Part shown: piece by piece, positions 7,933-16,909 of the stretch | Layout of the letters: every line of letters begins with the position of its first letter | Position numbering within the stretch: position 1 is the stretch's first letter | NCBI GenBank assembly: GCA_024233935.1 | Contig: JACKOY010000004.1 | Location: 264,263-328,262 of the forward strand | Direction: 5' to 3' | Source: Spirochaetales bacterium | GTDB lineage: Bacteria; Spirochaetota; Leptospiria; Leptospirales; Leptonemataceae | Length of the DNA: 64,000 nucleotides | Notes under the pieces: generated by a model | The model's input: the letters and a program-made list of their open reading frames with translations, nothing else | Database searches by the model: none | Told to the model about the DNA's origin: nothing | Translations under genes and position numbers: made by a program

Positions 7933-9228
7933 ATGCAAGGCTATCGTTCCCCCAAGGCAAAACTGATCCTGGCTTCGAAGGGCCTGGCAATGGGCACCGC
8001 CGACATCATTCCCGGGGTTTCCGGCGGGACGATCGCGCTCATCAGCGGCATTTACGACCACCTGATTCTGGCCATTAGCTCTGTGCGGGCCACCCACGTC
8101 TTAAACGTGCTTGAGCTGATTGCTTTTTTCTGGCATGGGGAGCGGCGCCGGCTGGCGCTGAAGAGTTTGGGCACAATTGAGTGGCACTTCCTGCTTCCGC
8201 TTTTGTTCGGCATTGGCCTGGCCGCCGGCATCATGGTGCAGGTCATCCCGTTTGTACTCGAGCACTACGCCTTTTACGCCTTCTCGTTCTTCTTTGGTCT
8301 CATTATCTTTTCGATTACCGTGCCGTATCGCATGATGAAGCGCGGCCTGCCGGAGATTACTTTGCTTCTGGTGTTTGCTCTGGTCGTTTTCTGGTCGGTG
8401 GGTCTTTCCCGGGTTTCTGACGCGCAGCTCTTCGTTCGCCAGATCGATCCACCTGGCGCTGCCGGCATGATCACGCTTCCGGCCGATCAGAAAGGCGCCT
8501 GGGAATTGCGACTGCCGGTGGCCGGACTCCTCGAACCCGGCGGCGACGCATCGGTTTTTGAATCCCAGGTAGCGGATCGCGCGGGAGATAGTCTGGGACA
8601 CTTTCAGATCGAGATCACTTCCAGCGACGAGCAGATCAGGGTGACGGCCACTGCCGGCCCGGATCTTTTTGGACTCCAACCCTTCGTGCGCCGCAGTGAA
8701 GTCGTAAACGAAAACGGAATTGAAACGCTGGTGGTGCATGGCGTGCTCTCAGAAGAAGGCGACCACAATCTGCTGTTCGTGTTTTTCAGCGGGGCGCTTG
8801 CGATCTGTGCCATGATCCTGCCCGGCATTTCCGGCGCTTATATTCTCGTTCTGCTGGGGCAGTACCGATTCGTCGCCGAGTCCGCGCGCGATTTCTTAAA
8901 AACACTGGAGCCCGGACACGGGTTGGTCTTGCTTGCGTTTCTGGGCGGTGTGGTCGTTGGCATCTTTTCTTTCGTACGATTGCTGAAAGTCTTACTCGCG
9001 CGCTATCACAGTCTGACGATGGCGGCCCTGACCGGGCTCATGATCGGCAGTCTGCGTTACATCTGGGCTCCCAATCATCGCGGCGGCGATATGTCGCTTT
9101 TGGACTGGTCGATCTTTGCGGGAATTGCTCTGGTCGGTGGTCTGGCCGTATTTGTTCTGGAACGGGCAGCCCTTCAGATCGGTGATCCGGATGCCCCGAT
9201 TCCGTCCGGGGAATCGTCAGCGGAATAG
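7933..9228 (+). CDS. DUF368 family membrane protein (PopT-like undecaprenyl phosphate translocase)
   Basis: A multi-pass protein of 431 residues. It has the two family re-entrant motifs: MGTADIIPGVSGGTIAL near residue 20 and ICAMILPGISGAYILVL near 300. DUF368 proteins (PopT) have been shown to recycle undecaprenyl phosphate across the inner membrane for cell-envelope synthesis. Between the two inverted halves there is a hydrophilic insert of roughly 100 residues (about 160-265), which explains why it exceeds the usual length of about 300. Start chosen at ATG 7933, just before the basic stretch leading into helix 1; the frame is open 84 bases further upstream. Confidence 0.88.
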   Translation: MQGYRSPKAKLILASKGLAMGTADIIPGVSGGTIALISGIYDHLILAISSVRATHVLNVLELIAFFWHGERRRLALKSLGTIEWHFLLPLLFGIGLAAGIMVQVIPFVLEHYAFYAFSFFFGLIIFSITVPYRMMKRGLPEITLLLVFALVVFWSVGLSRVSDAQLFVRQIDPPGAAGMITLPADQKGAWELRLPVAGLLEPGGDASVFESQVADRAGDSLGHFQIEITSSDEQIRVTATAGPDLFGLQPFVRRSEVVNENGIETLVVHGVLSEEGDHNLLFVFFSGALAICAMILPGISGAYILVLLGQYRFVAESARDFLKTLEPGHGLVLLAFLGGVVVGIFSFVRLLKVLLARYHSLTMAALTGLMIGSLRYIWAPNHRGGDMSLLDWSIFAGIALVGGLAVFVLERAALQIGDPDAPIPSGESSAE

Positions 9229-9345
9229 TTTTCAAAAAGACCGTTGGCGTGACGCTTCGTCTAATTCCAGCCGCCGGGATCGGCGTGCGCAAATATTTTT
9301 CCCGCGCACCGGGCTTTGCCCGTCTCTTTGACCGATTTTGTAAAG

Positions 9346-10797
9346 ATGAGAAGCACACGCCACATTGACGCCCTGGCGAACATTCTGAAGCGGGGCAGCG
9401 TAGTAACCCGCGGCGACGGGACCATGGCGGAGCCCGAGTTTCTGTCCTACGGCTCGGATCGTACCCGGGAGGTGCGCCCGGAATTCCACACGCTGGTCTT
9501 TCCCGCAGATACCGACGAAGTTGCCGCGGTTGTGCGTTACTGCGTTTCGAACCGGCTGCCGCTGGTGCCTTCGGGAGGGCGCACGGGCCTTTCGGGCGGA
9601 GCCGTGGCGGCCGAAAACGAAATCGTTTTGTCTTTGAAGAAGCTCAACCGTGTGCTCGGTTACGACCCGCTGTTGCCGGCGCTCAGCGTTCAGGCCGGTG
9701 TAACGACAGCCGAGGTGCAACAAAAAGCCCGCGAGCACGGGCATTTCCTGCCGATCGATCTGGCAGCCAGTGGCTCGTCGCAGATTGGCGGGAACATCGC
9801 CACCAACGCCGGTGGAACCCGGGTCATACGCTACGGGATGATTCGTGAATGGGTGCTGGGGTTGACTGTCGTCACCGGTGCCGGAGAGATTCTGCGTTTC
9901 CCGGGCAATGTGCTCAAGAACAATACCGGCATCGATCTCAAGCAGCTCTTCATCGGTTCCGAGGGCACGCTGGGCATTGTTACCGAAGCGACCCTTCGCC
10001 TGGCAGAGCCCCCGGGTCAGGCCAGCGGGGCCCTCTTTGCACTCACGGACTTCACCCGCGTTACAAACTTTCTGGCCTGGCTACGTGATCAGCGTGTGCG
10101 ACCGCTGGCGTTCGAATACTTCGATCGGACGGCCCTGAAGATTGTTTGCGCTCACCTGAGTTTGCCCGCTCCGTTCGATCGTTTCTTCGATCATTACGTA
10201 TTTCTCGAATGGGACCTTGAGGAACTGGCCCTGGATCCCATGCTGGAGAAGATTGAGCGGGCGGTTGAAGAAGGCATCGTCGTCGATGCGCGTTTCGCCG
10301 AAACTTCGGCCCAGGCGGACGCCTTCTGGAAATATCGGGAAGGAATCAGTGAAAGTCTTTCGTTGAGTTACACTGTACACAAGAACGATATCTCGGCTCC
10401 TATTCCCGCTCTGGGGGAGTTGCGCGAAAAGGTTCAAGCGATCCTGGATTCCGGGCAGGGCCGGGCGCCGGTTTTCTTCGGTCATATTGGCGATGGCAAT
10501 CTGCATCTGAACGTACTCAAGGCCGATGCTCCCGAACCGGACATGTTGCCGGTTGCTTCTGCGGAAAGTGATGCAGATTTTTTCGCTTACTGTCGGACCT
10601 TCGACCGTCAATTGTACGGCCTTCTGCGGGATCTCGGTGGTTCCATCAGCGCCGAGCACGGTATCGGCACACTGAAGCGCGATTTTCTGTCTTTCAGCCG
10701 TTCTCCCGAGGAGATCGAAGCCATGCGTCGTCTGAAGGCTCTATTCGATCCGGCCGGCATCCTGAATCCGGGCAAGGTCTTCCGGGCCGGGCCCTGA
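9346..10797 (+). CDS. FAD-binding oxidoreductase, GlcD/D-2-hydroxyacid dehydrogenase type
   Basis: A 483-residue flavoenzyme of the vanillyl-alcohol oxidase/PCMH fold. It shows the FAD pyrophosphate loop PSGGRTGLSGGA, the GGNIATNAGG segment, GSEGTLGIVTE, and the C-terminal FAD-oxidase hallmarks GHIGDGNLHLN and SAEHGIGTLKR. Homologues oxidise D-lactate, glycolate or D-2-hydroxyglutarate; the substrate cannot be decided here. ATG at 9346 is preferred to a TTG 30 bases upstream. No GlcE/GlcF iron-sulphur partners are adjacent, favouring a stand-alone D-lactate or D-2-hydroxyglutarate dehydrogenase. Confidence 0.9.
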   Translation: MRSTRHIDALANILKRGSVVTRGDGTMAEPEFLSYGSDRTREVRPEFHTLVFPADTDEVAAVVRYCVSNRLPLVPSGGRTGLSGGAVAAENEIVLSLKKLNRVLGYDPLLPALSVQAGVTTAEVQQKAREHGHFLPIDLAASGSSQIGGNIATNAGGTRVIRYGMIREWVLGLTVVTGAGEILRFPGNVLKNNTGIDLKQLFIGSEGTLGIVTEATLRLAEPPGQASGALFALTDFTRVTNFLAWLRDQRVRPLAFEYFDRTALKIVCAHLSLPAPFDRFFDHYVFLEWDLEELALDPMLEKIERAVEEGIVVDARFAETSAQADAFWKYREGISESLSLSYTVHKNDISAPIPALGELREKVQAILDSGQGRAPVFFGHIGDGNLHLNVLKADAPEPDMLPVASAESDADFFAYCRTFDRQLYGLLRDLGGSISAEHGIGTLKRDFLSFSRSPEEIEAMRRLKALFDPAGILNPGKVFRAGP

Positions 10798-10857
10798 GTT
10801 CAGCGAGTCGCATTTGCGATCGTCGTCCGCTTCCGCCTTGATGGCGGCGCTCGCGCT

Positions 10858-11547
10858 CTAGACGGTCACGCCAAAGAGATGACCCACCGAGGCCGTGGCA
10901 AGCATGGCCAGGGCGCCCCAGAACGTGACCCGCAGAGCACCGACCAGGACCGGGGCACCTCCGGCACGGGCGGCAAGTCCGCCGAGTACTCCCAGAAACA
11001 ACAGGCACGCTCCGGCGACCGCAAGGATCAAATGCGGCCCGGGAAGAATCCAGGCGACCAGGAGCGGAAGGGCAGCCCCAATGGTAAAGGTGCCGGCGGA
11101 CGATAGCGCTGCCTGAATCGGGCGCGCCCGGGCTCTTTCAAAAATTCCGAGTTCGTCGCGGGCATGCGCGCCGAGGGCATCGTGAGCCATCAGCTGTTCG
11201 GCGACCTGACGCGCCAGGGTGGAATCAAGTCCACGTTCTTCGTAGATTGTCGCGAGTTCGCGTTTTTCAAATTCCAGGTCGTTTTTGAGCGAGCGGCGTT
11301 CCAATTCCAGGTCGGCCTTTTCCGTGTCGGCCTGGGAACTCACCGAAACATATTCGCCGGCGGCCATCGACATGGCGCCCGCCACCAGGCCGGCTACTCC
11401 GGCCAGAAGGATCTCATTCTGGCTTGTGGCCGCCGCCGCAACTCCGATGATCAGGCTGGCCGTAGAGACAATGCCATCGTTTGCGCCGAGCACTGCGGCG
11501 CGGAGCCAGCCGATGCGGTGAGACTTGTGTTTCTCTATGTGGCTCAT
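10858..11547 (-). CDS. VIT1/CCC1-family iron or manganese transporter
   Basis: A 229-residue membrane protein with the VIT family start GWLRAAVLGANDGIVSTASLIIGVA and GAMSMAAGEYVSVSSQ in the second helix. A charged cytoplasmic helical segment (about 75-145) with several Glu, Asp and His residues corresponds to the metal-binding domain of plant VIT1. Family members move Fe2+ or Mn2+ out of the cytosol. Its gene converges with the FAD oxidase gene, with about 60 bases between stops and no obvious terminator hairpin. Confidence 0.92.
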   Translation of the reverse strand: MSHIEKHKSHRIGWLRAAVLGANDGIVSTASLIIGVAAAATSQNEILLAGVAGLVAGAMSMAAGEYVSVSSQADTEKADLELERRSLKNDLEFEKRELATIYEERGLDSTLARQVAEQLMAHDALGAHARDELGIFERARARPIQAALSSAGTFTIGAALPLLVAWILPGPHLILAVAGACLLFLGVLGGLAARAGGAPVLVGALRVTFWGALAMLATASVGHLFGVTV

Positions 11548-11696
11548 GTTCGGGGCTGCTGGATTCTACGCACGAACCTGCGTCGGCTCGCGAAAACTAA
11601 GCTGCCACATCGCATGGTCCCGCACAGCAAGCAAGCGCAACTGTGCATCGCGAATCTTTTGTTGACGCAGCGGAGAGATTCTGAGCAGCTCGGCCA

Positions 11697-12419
11697 ATGC
11701 TCCGGCATCCCTCACGCTCTGGAACCGCGCGTGCCCTCGTCTTGTCCTTATTGTTCGCCTGTTTTCTTACAGGCTGTAAAGAAACCGCATACGTCGGCGC
11801 TCCCTTCGGCCTGACGTTGCGCACAGCGCCGCAGGCCGATGCGGATCGCGTTGCCGTGCTCACGGTTGGTAGCGAGGTCATCGTTCTCGAAAGCGACGGT
11901 CCCGTGCAAACGATCGACGGGCGAACGGCCGCCTGGAACCGGGTTCGTTATCGGGAGCAGGAGGGCTGGGTGTTCTCGGCCGACTTGCTTGGGGCAGATC
12001 AGGGCGCAATCGTCGAACGGATCAGGCGTTGCGTTGAGCGCGGCGGCGACTGGCATGAGGAGCGGTGCTACGACAGATATCTGTATGAAATGACTCGCAA
12101 CCAAACGATCCATGATCCGTGCCGGCCCCTGACGATTACGCTCCGCCCGAACCGCACGGTGGTCGCGCAATACGGCGATTCTCCCGCTGCGGTGGCAGGC
12201 GATTGGCGCTACGAAAACGGCGACCGCATCGTGGTCACGCTGCGCTGTCGCGCGGGTGGCGATTGCGCGACGTACGTGCCCGAAGTCTTTCACATCTTGA
12301 GCCGGCCGCACCAGCAGATCAGGAGGCGTGAGGCTTACGTCCCGGGACTGGATGATCCGGCCATGAGAGACGAGCAAGGCTGGGTCTGGTACGCTCCGGG
12401 TGAACATTGCCGCCCCTGA
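11697..12419 (+). CDS. Lipoprotein with bacterial SH3-like domain
   Basis: A 240-residue predicted lipoprotein with signal and lipobox FLTGC (Cys27). Residues about 30-90 form an SH3b-like module: GLTLRTAPQADADRVAVL, then GSEVIVLE and EGWVFSADLL. The C-terminal part contains several cysteines (CVERGG, ERCYD, DPCRPL, RCRAGGDCATY), consistent with disulphides outside the cytoplasm. SH3b domains commonly bind cell-wall peptides. It starts at ATG 11697 and stands alone; the opposite-strand open frame covering it lacks any recognisable feature. Confidence 0.8.
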   Translation: MLRHPSRSGTARALVLSLLFACFLTGCKETAYVGAPFGLTLRTAPQADADRVAVLTVGSEVIVLESDGPVQTIDGRTAAWNRVRYREQEGWVFSADLLGADQGAIVERIRRCVERGGDWHEERCYDRYLYEMTRNQTIHDPCRPLTITLRPNRTVVAQYGDSPAAVAGDWRYENGDRIVVTLRCRAGGDCATYVPEVFHILSRPHQQIRRREAYVPGLDDPAMRDEQGWVWYAPGEHCRP

Positions 12420-12497
12420 GTTGAGCACTGTCGGTAATGGCTGACTCGTTGCTATCAGTTGCGCCGCGGTCGTAAGATGAGGAAGCCCTATCTGTTC

Positions 12498-12728
12498 CTA
12501 TCTCTGCCCGTTGTTCGGTCGGCAACGTTCTCCGGCGGGTCCGTTCGCATGATAGTGGTGCGGATTGGGTCGCGCCACGCAGGCCAGACATGCCCGACGG
12601 TGATTCTGCTCCTGAAGCTCCTGACACTGCGCCGCCGTGCGTCGATCGTTGTCAGTGGGGTGGGCCGCAAGCGCTCCACCAAGCAACGCCAGACCGGCCA
12701 GAAGGGTGATCCATCTTCGCTTTTTCAT
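12498..12728 (-). CDS. Small exported cysteine- and histidine-containing protein
   Basis: A 76-residue protein beginning with a clean signal peptide (MKKRRWITLLAGLALLGGALAA), cleavage expected just before HPTDND. The mature part of about 54 residues is hydrophilic with four cysteines (AAQCQEL, RACLACV, ERCRPN) and an HHYH cluster, which could bind metal or form disulphides. The start is ATG at 12728; a longer frame to 12761 would spoil the signal peptide. It follows the methyltransferase-like gene by 60 bases on the same strand. I do not recognise a named family. Confidence 0.65.
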   Translation of the reverse strand: MKKRRWITLLAGLALLGGALAAHPTDNDRRTAAQCQELQEQNHRRACLACVARPNPHHYHANGPAGERCRPNNGQR

Positions 12729-12788
12729 GGGCGGAGTCCAAATCGAAAACGCCCGATGCACAACGGATTTTTTGCCCGGCTACAGCGC

Positions 12789-13481
12789 TCAATAGAGAAA
12801 CGGCACAAGGCGCGCGGTGCGACGCCGATAGTCTTCGAAATCCGCGCCGTAGCGCTGGGCCAGGTGCCGGTCCAATGTCGGGATGTGCACGAACACAAAA
12901 AGCGTGATCATGGTGATTGGAACCCACCAGGCGAGCCAGTGGCCCACCAGCAGGGCCAGGCCGATCGACCACAGAGAATCGCCCAGATAGTTCGCGTGCA
13001 TGGAATAGCGAAAAAGCCCGGTGGTAAACAGACGACCCTTGTTTTCGGGACGTCGCTTCCAGCGGTAACGCTGAAACTCGGCGGTTGAGTGAACCACCGA
13101 ACCGAACACGTACAAAACGCCTCCGATCCATCCACTGGCCGGCCAGGGTGCTTGGCCCGAAGTCAGGATCGCAAAACTTGAGAAAATCAGAATCACCCAG
13201 ACACCCACGCCGATCGCTTCGCCAGAACCCAGCCCGCGTGGCAGGAACACAAACAGCGCCGGAATGGAACGCAGAAAGTAAATGATCAGGGCCGCTTCGA
13301 CCAGGACCTTCTGGGTTTCGGATGGGTCGGTAGCGCCCAGCCAGGCTCGCACACCAGAAACAAGCTCCGGTCGTTCCAAAAGCAGGACAGACAGAACCAC
13401 AGCCAGCAACACGAGCGTGGCCAGCGCACACTTCTGAGCGATGGCGGCTCTGTGCTGGCCGTGAATTGCGGAAGACGCCAT
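12789..13481 (-). CDS. Integral membrane protein of the DUF1295/isoprenylcysteine methyltransferase superfamily
   Basis: A 230-residue protein with about six membrane helices. Its C-terminal half has the superfamily pattern GLFRYSMHANYLGDSLWSIG, followed by helix pairs and a terminal YGADFEDYRRRTARLVPFLY that matches steroid-5-alpha-reductase/ICMT-like enzymes. These are membrane methyltransferases or reductases; the substrate is unknown. Its ATG at 13481 is 11 bases after the aldolase stop, so it is probably cotranscribed with fbaB. Confidence 0.8.
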   Translation of the reverse strand: MASSAIHGQHRAAIAQKCALATLVLLAVVLSVLLLERPELVSGVRAWLGATDPSETQKVLVEAALIIYFLRSIPALFVFLPRGLGSGEAIGVGVWVILIFSSFAILTSGQAPWPASGWIGGVLYVFGSVVHSTAEFQRYRWKRRPENKGRLFTTGLFRYSMHANYLGDSLWSIGLALLVGHWLAWWVPITMITLFVFVHIPTLDRHLAQRYGADFEDYRRRTARLVPFLY

Positions 13482-13492
13482 CGCCGCTGAAG

Positions 13493-14536
13493 CTAAGCGA
13501 TGGTGATCGACTGGTCCAGATACACGTCCTGAATCGTGTTCAGCAACTGCGCTCCTTCGGACATGGGTCGCTGGAACGCCTTGCGGCCCGAGATGAGGCC
13601 CGTGCCACCGGCTCGTTTGTTGATGACAGCGGTCTTTGCGGCCTCAGCGAAATCGTGTTCTCCCGCAGCGCCCCCGGAATTGATCAGCCCGGCCCGACCC
13701 ATGTAACAATTCACCACCTGATAACGGCACAGGTCGATGGGGTGATCCGAAGAAAGATCACTGTATACCTTTGGATGTGTTTTGCCGAATTTGATCGCGT
13801 TAAAACCGCCGTTGTTTTCGGGAAGCTTCTGCTTGATGATATCGGCCTGAATGGTAACTCCCAGGTGATTGGCCTGCCCGGTCAGGTCGGCCGATACATG
13901 GTAGTCTTTGTCTTTCTTGAATTCCGGATTGCGCGTGTAACACCAGAGCACGGTTGCCATGCCGAGTTCGTGCGCGTACTGAAAGGCTTCTGCGACTTCT
14001 ACGATCTGACGGCGGGACTCGTCGGAACCAAAGTAGATGGTGGCGCCGATTGCACAGGCTCCCATGTTCCAGGATTCCTGAACTGTGCCAAACAGGATCT
14101 GATCAAATTTGTTTGGAAAGCTGAGCAGCTCATTGTGATTGATCTTCACAAGAAAAGGGATGCGATGGGCATACTTGCGGGCAACGGAGCCCAGCACTCC
14201 AAAGGTCGAAGCCACCGCGTTGCAACCCCCTTCGATCGCGAGCTTGACAATGTTCTCGGGATCAAAATAGAGCGGGTTCGGCGCAAATGAAGCGCCGGCG
14301 GAATGCTCAATGCCCTGATCAACCGGCAGAATGGAAAGGTAACCGGTGCCGCCGAGCCGTCCGGTATTGAATATCTGCTGCAGAGATCGGAGCACCTGAG
14401 GATTGCGGTCCGAGCCGATCCAGACCCGATCGACGAAGTCCGGCCCCGGCAGGTGCAGGAGATCCTTTGAAACCTTCGCTTTATGCGCGAGGAGGCTTTC
14501 GGCCTCGGAACCAAGCAATTCTTGAATACTGGCCAT
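13493..14536 (-). CDS. fbaB: Class I fructose-bisphosphate aldolase (DhnA/FbaB type)
   Basis: The glycolytic and gluconeogenic Schiff-base aldolase that splits fructose 1,6-bisphosphate into glyceraldehyde 3-phosphate and dihydroxyacetone phosphate. The 347-residue protein shows LPVDQGIEHSAGASF, the KINHNE and WCYTRNPEFKKD strands of the barrel, the Lys-containing NAIKFGKTHP, and the phosphate-binding NSGGAAGEHDF and SGRKAFQRP loops of the archaeal-type class I family. ATG at 14536 is preceded by AGGAG nine bases upstream. It is downstream of a lipoprotein gene and upstream of a membrane methyltransferase-like gene. Confidence 0.95.
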   Translation of the reverse strand: MASIQELLGSEAESLLAHKAKVSKDLLHLPGPDFVDRVWIGSDRNPQVLRSLQQIFNTGRLGGTGYLSILPVDQGIEHSAGASFAPNPLYFDPENIVKLAIEGGCNAVASTFGVLGSVARKYAHRIPFLVKINHNELLSFPNKFDQILFGTVQESWNMGACAIGATIYFGSDESRRQIVEVAEAFQYAHELGMATVLWCYTRNPEFKKDKDYHVSADLTGQANHLGVTIQADIIKQKLPENNGGFNAIKFGKTHPKVYSDLSSDHPIDLCRYQVVNCYMGRAGLINSGGAAGEHDFAEAAKTAVINKRAGGTGLISGRKAFQRPMSEGAQLLNTIQDVYLDQSITIA

Positions 14537-14572
14537 GCGATGTGCTCCTGATAATGCGAACTGGTTTTTGAT

Positions 14573-15214
14573 TTAGAGAGCCCCGGCGGGCAAGACAGAC
14601 GCGCGCAGCGCCTCGAGGCTGATGCCTTCGTTGTGCGCCTTCGAATACAAGGCGATTTCGAACACGCCACTTGAACTGTCTTCAAGTTCGCCTTCCGTCA
14701 TGCGCGCTTCGCTGATATTTGTAACGGCCAGCACATCGGAGGTTTCGTAGATGCGCGTGGTCTCGCTGAGTTCGTTTCCCGTCTCGGTGGTCTCAAGTTG
14801 GGTTTCCGAGGTTACGGCCGCTTCTCCCAACCCATAGGCGCCAATCACGCGACCCGCAAAGGAACGCACATCCTCCAGGGAATTTGTCCGTGAGAGGCGC
14901 GCGATAATCAGGCTTCCGTTGGGAGCGTACAGAACGATTCGATACAACTCCGGCTCGGGCAGGCCTTCCAGGTTGGCCGCATTCAAATCGCGGTCGGTCT
15001 CCACCGGCATGGTGAGAGTGACCTCGCCGTCGATCTGGTGTTGGGGCTCCCACCCAAGAGCCTCCAGACGTGCAACGGTCTCGTCCACGGGCTGCCCCCA
15101 GAGAAAGTCTGTGGCCGGGGGTGGGGTCTGATAATCCCGTGGCGTCTCCTCGCCGCAAAAGATCACAAAACCAAGAACCAGAGCGGCGACAGATGCACGA
15201 GAGTACGAACGCAT
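14573..15214 (-). CDS. Predicted lipoprotein, function unknown
   Basis: A 213-residue exported protein. From ATG 15214 the N-terminus is basic and hydrophobic (SRASVAALVLGF) and ends in VIFC, a loose spirochaete-type lipobox at Cys20. The mature part starts with an acidic linker, then a compact alpha/beta stretch containing FLWGQPVDETVARLEALGW, which resembles a phage-like or DUF4349-independent 'bend' I cannot assign, and many Thr/Glu residues. An open frame extends to 15289 but would bury the signal. Its stop lies 36 bases before the aldolase start, so the two may be cotranscribed. Confidence 0.7.
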   Translation of the reverse strand: MRSYSRASVAALVLGFVIFCGEETPRDYQTPPPATDFLWGQPVDETVARLEALGWEPQHQIDGEVTLTMPVETDRDLNAANLEGLPEPELYRIVLYAPNGSLIIARLSRTNSLEDVRSFAGRVIGAYGLGEAAVTSETQLETTETGNELSETTRIYETSDVLAVTNISEARMTEGELEDSSSGVFEIALYSKAHNEGISLEALRASVLPAGAL

Positions 15215-15508
15215 GCATCTGCCTGGCCAGTCGCCTGGTGACCTGGCAAGCACATTTTTCCGCGATGCCTGGACAGTACCGCCAGGCAATTCACTTCGAG
15301 GCGACTGACTCCCAGGGTCGGGTCACAATGCTACGTGCCAGAGGCGGTGTGTTCTACAAATATAGATTGCAATCGAGCTTGCATCATGGGACATAATCCA
15401 AAATCGCACCGCGAATGGCCGCAGCACTTATCGTATGTTTCGGTATGCGGGGTTTCTTGAAATGCAGGCAGGCTTCCGGTTCTGTCCGGCGGTCGGGGAT
15501 CGAACGAA

Positions 15509-16894
15509 ATGAAGTACAAAAAGATGCGCGGTAAGAGCGTGGCAGAATGCGCGATGAAAATTCGGAGCGAATTTGGCTCTTCTGCGATGATCCTTTCTTC
15601 CCGCGAGGTGAAGGAGGGCGGCCTTTTGGGGTCCGGCCTGCTTTCGCGCAAGCTCTACGAAGTCGATTTCATGATTCAGGAAAATGAGCAACCCTCCACG
15701 CCGCGCTACAGCGTGGGCAGCATCGAGACCCGCCGGCGCAATCTGCAGAACCTGCTGGGCTCGGACGCCCCGCTGGTTCAGGCCGAGCCGAAGGCCCGGG
15801 CGGTGGAGACACCCTCCCGGGAAGGTCGCGCTGCCCGGGAAGAGGCGTTGCGGGCCGTCGCCCGGCTGGCCGGCGCTTCGTCGGAAGCACCCGCCCGACC
15901 GCCGGTTGCGTTACCCATGAGTGCCGTCGATCCGACCGAGCAAGAAGCTCTGAATCGCCTGTTTCGGGAGGAGCCGGAGGAGGAGGTTTCAGAGAAGGCG
16001 CCTTCCCCGCAGCGGCGCCTCACCGCCGGGGATGATCTTCCGGAAGTCGATCCGGGGGACGAACGTCTGGCGCGCAATCTGGTTCGTATCCAGGAGCGTC
16101 TCGAAGGCGCCCACATCAGTCGCGAATTCGCCCAGCGCTTTCTGACAAAGCTGGATCGGGCTCTATCCCAGGATGAGAAGTCCGAGTACCGCAACGTGGA
16201 AAACCGATCGCTGGAAAAGCTAACGGCCATGATACGAACCGTGCCCGACATCGCGCCGCCGGCCGGCGAATGCCGTGCGGTTATGCTGATGGGGCCCACC
16301 GGGTCCGGCAAAACGACCAGCCTGGCCAAGATTGCCGCTCGCTACCAGTTCATGGAGGGCCGTGATGTATCGATCTACAGTTTGGATCATGTGCGCCTGG
16401 CGGCCACCGAGCAACTGAAGACCTACGCCAACATTATGGATGCTCCTTTTTTCGCGCCGCTGACTCCCCAGGAGCTGGGCGAGTGCCTCCGGCGAGATGG
16501 GGCCGAACTCATGCTGATCGATACATCGGGTATCAGTTATCGGGATGGCGCCCGCATGGCGCAGTTGCAGGAGTTTATCGCGGTCTGCGAGCAAGAAGTG
16601 AAGCTGGATCGTCACCTGGTTCTGGCCGCCAATACCAGCGCGCCGGTGCTCGACAAAATATTGCTTGCCTATGACCAGGTCGGCTTTGATAAGATTATTC
16701 TCACCAAACTCGACGAAACAGATTTTGTTGGTGCGTTTATCGAGCTTGCCGATAAGTATAACAGGCCGTTCTCGTTCCTGACAAATGGTCAGGACGTTCC
16801 CGGGGATTTGCTGGAAGCAAAGGCCGGGGAGCTGGCGAGGATGGTTCTGAGGGATGGGTCTGCTGCAGTTCGGGGAGCCATCGACCATATCTGA
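15509..16894 (+). CDS. flhF: Flagellar biosynthesis SRP-family GTPase FlhF
   Basis: FlhF places the flagellar basal body at the cell pole, which matters in spirochaetes where periplasmic flagella start at the ends. The 461-residue protein has the N-terminal MKYKKMRGKSVAEC segment, a variable basic/acidic middle (70-180), an N domain, then the GTPase domain with G1 GPTGSGKTT at 262-270, LIDTSG near 340 and TKLDE near 400. First gene of a run flhF-flhG-membrane protein-fliA. About 290 bases separate it from the divergent lipoprotein gene; no clear promoter was recognised there. Confidence 0.96.
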   Translation: MKYKKMRGKSVAECAMKIRSEFGSSAMILSSREVKEGGLLGSGLLSRKLYEVDFMIQENEQPSTPRYSVGSIETRRRNLQNLLGSDAPLVQAEPKARAVETPSREGRAAREEALRAVARLAGASSEAPARPPVALPMSAVDPTEQEALNRLFREEPEEEVSEKAPSPQRRLTAGDDLPEVDPGDERLARNLVRIQERLEGAHISREFAQRFLTKLDRALSQDEKSEYRNVENRSLEKLTAMIRTVPDIAPPAGECRAVMLMGPTGSGKTTSLAKIAARYQFMEGRDVSIYSLDHVRLAATEQLKTYANIMDAPFFAPLTPQELGECLRRDGAELMLIDTSGISYRDGARMAQLQEFIAVCEQEVKLDRHLVLAANTSAPVLDKILLAYDQVGFDKIILTKLDETDFVGAFIELADKYNRPFSFLTNGQDVPGDLLEAKAGELARMVLRDGSAAVRGAIDHI

Positions 16895-16909
16895 CATAAC
16901 GTGGGTATT

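Noticed and set aside
11748..12428. Minus-strand 226-codon frame
   Set aside because: Antisense to the SH3 lipoprotein gene, which has signal, lipobox and domain pattern.
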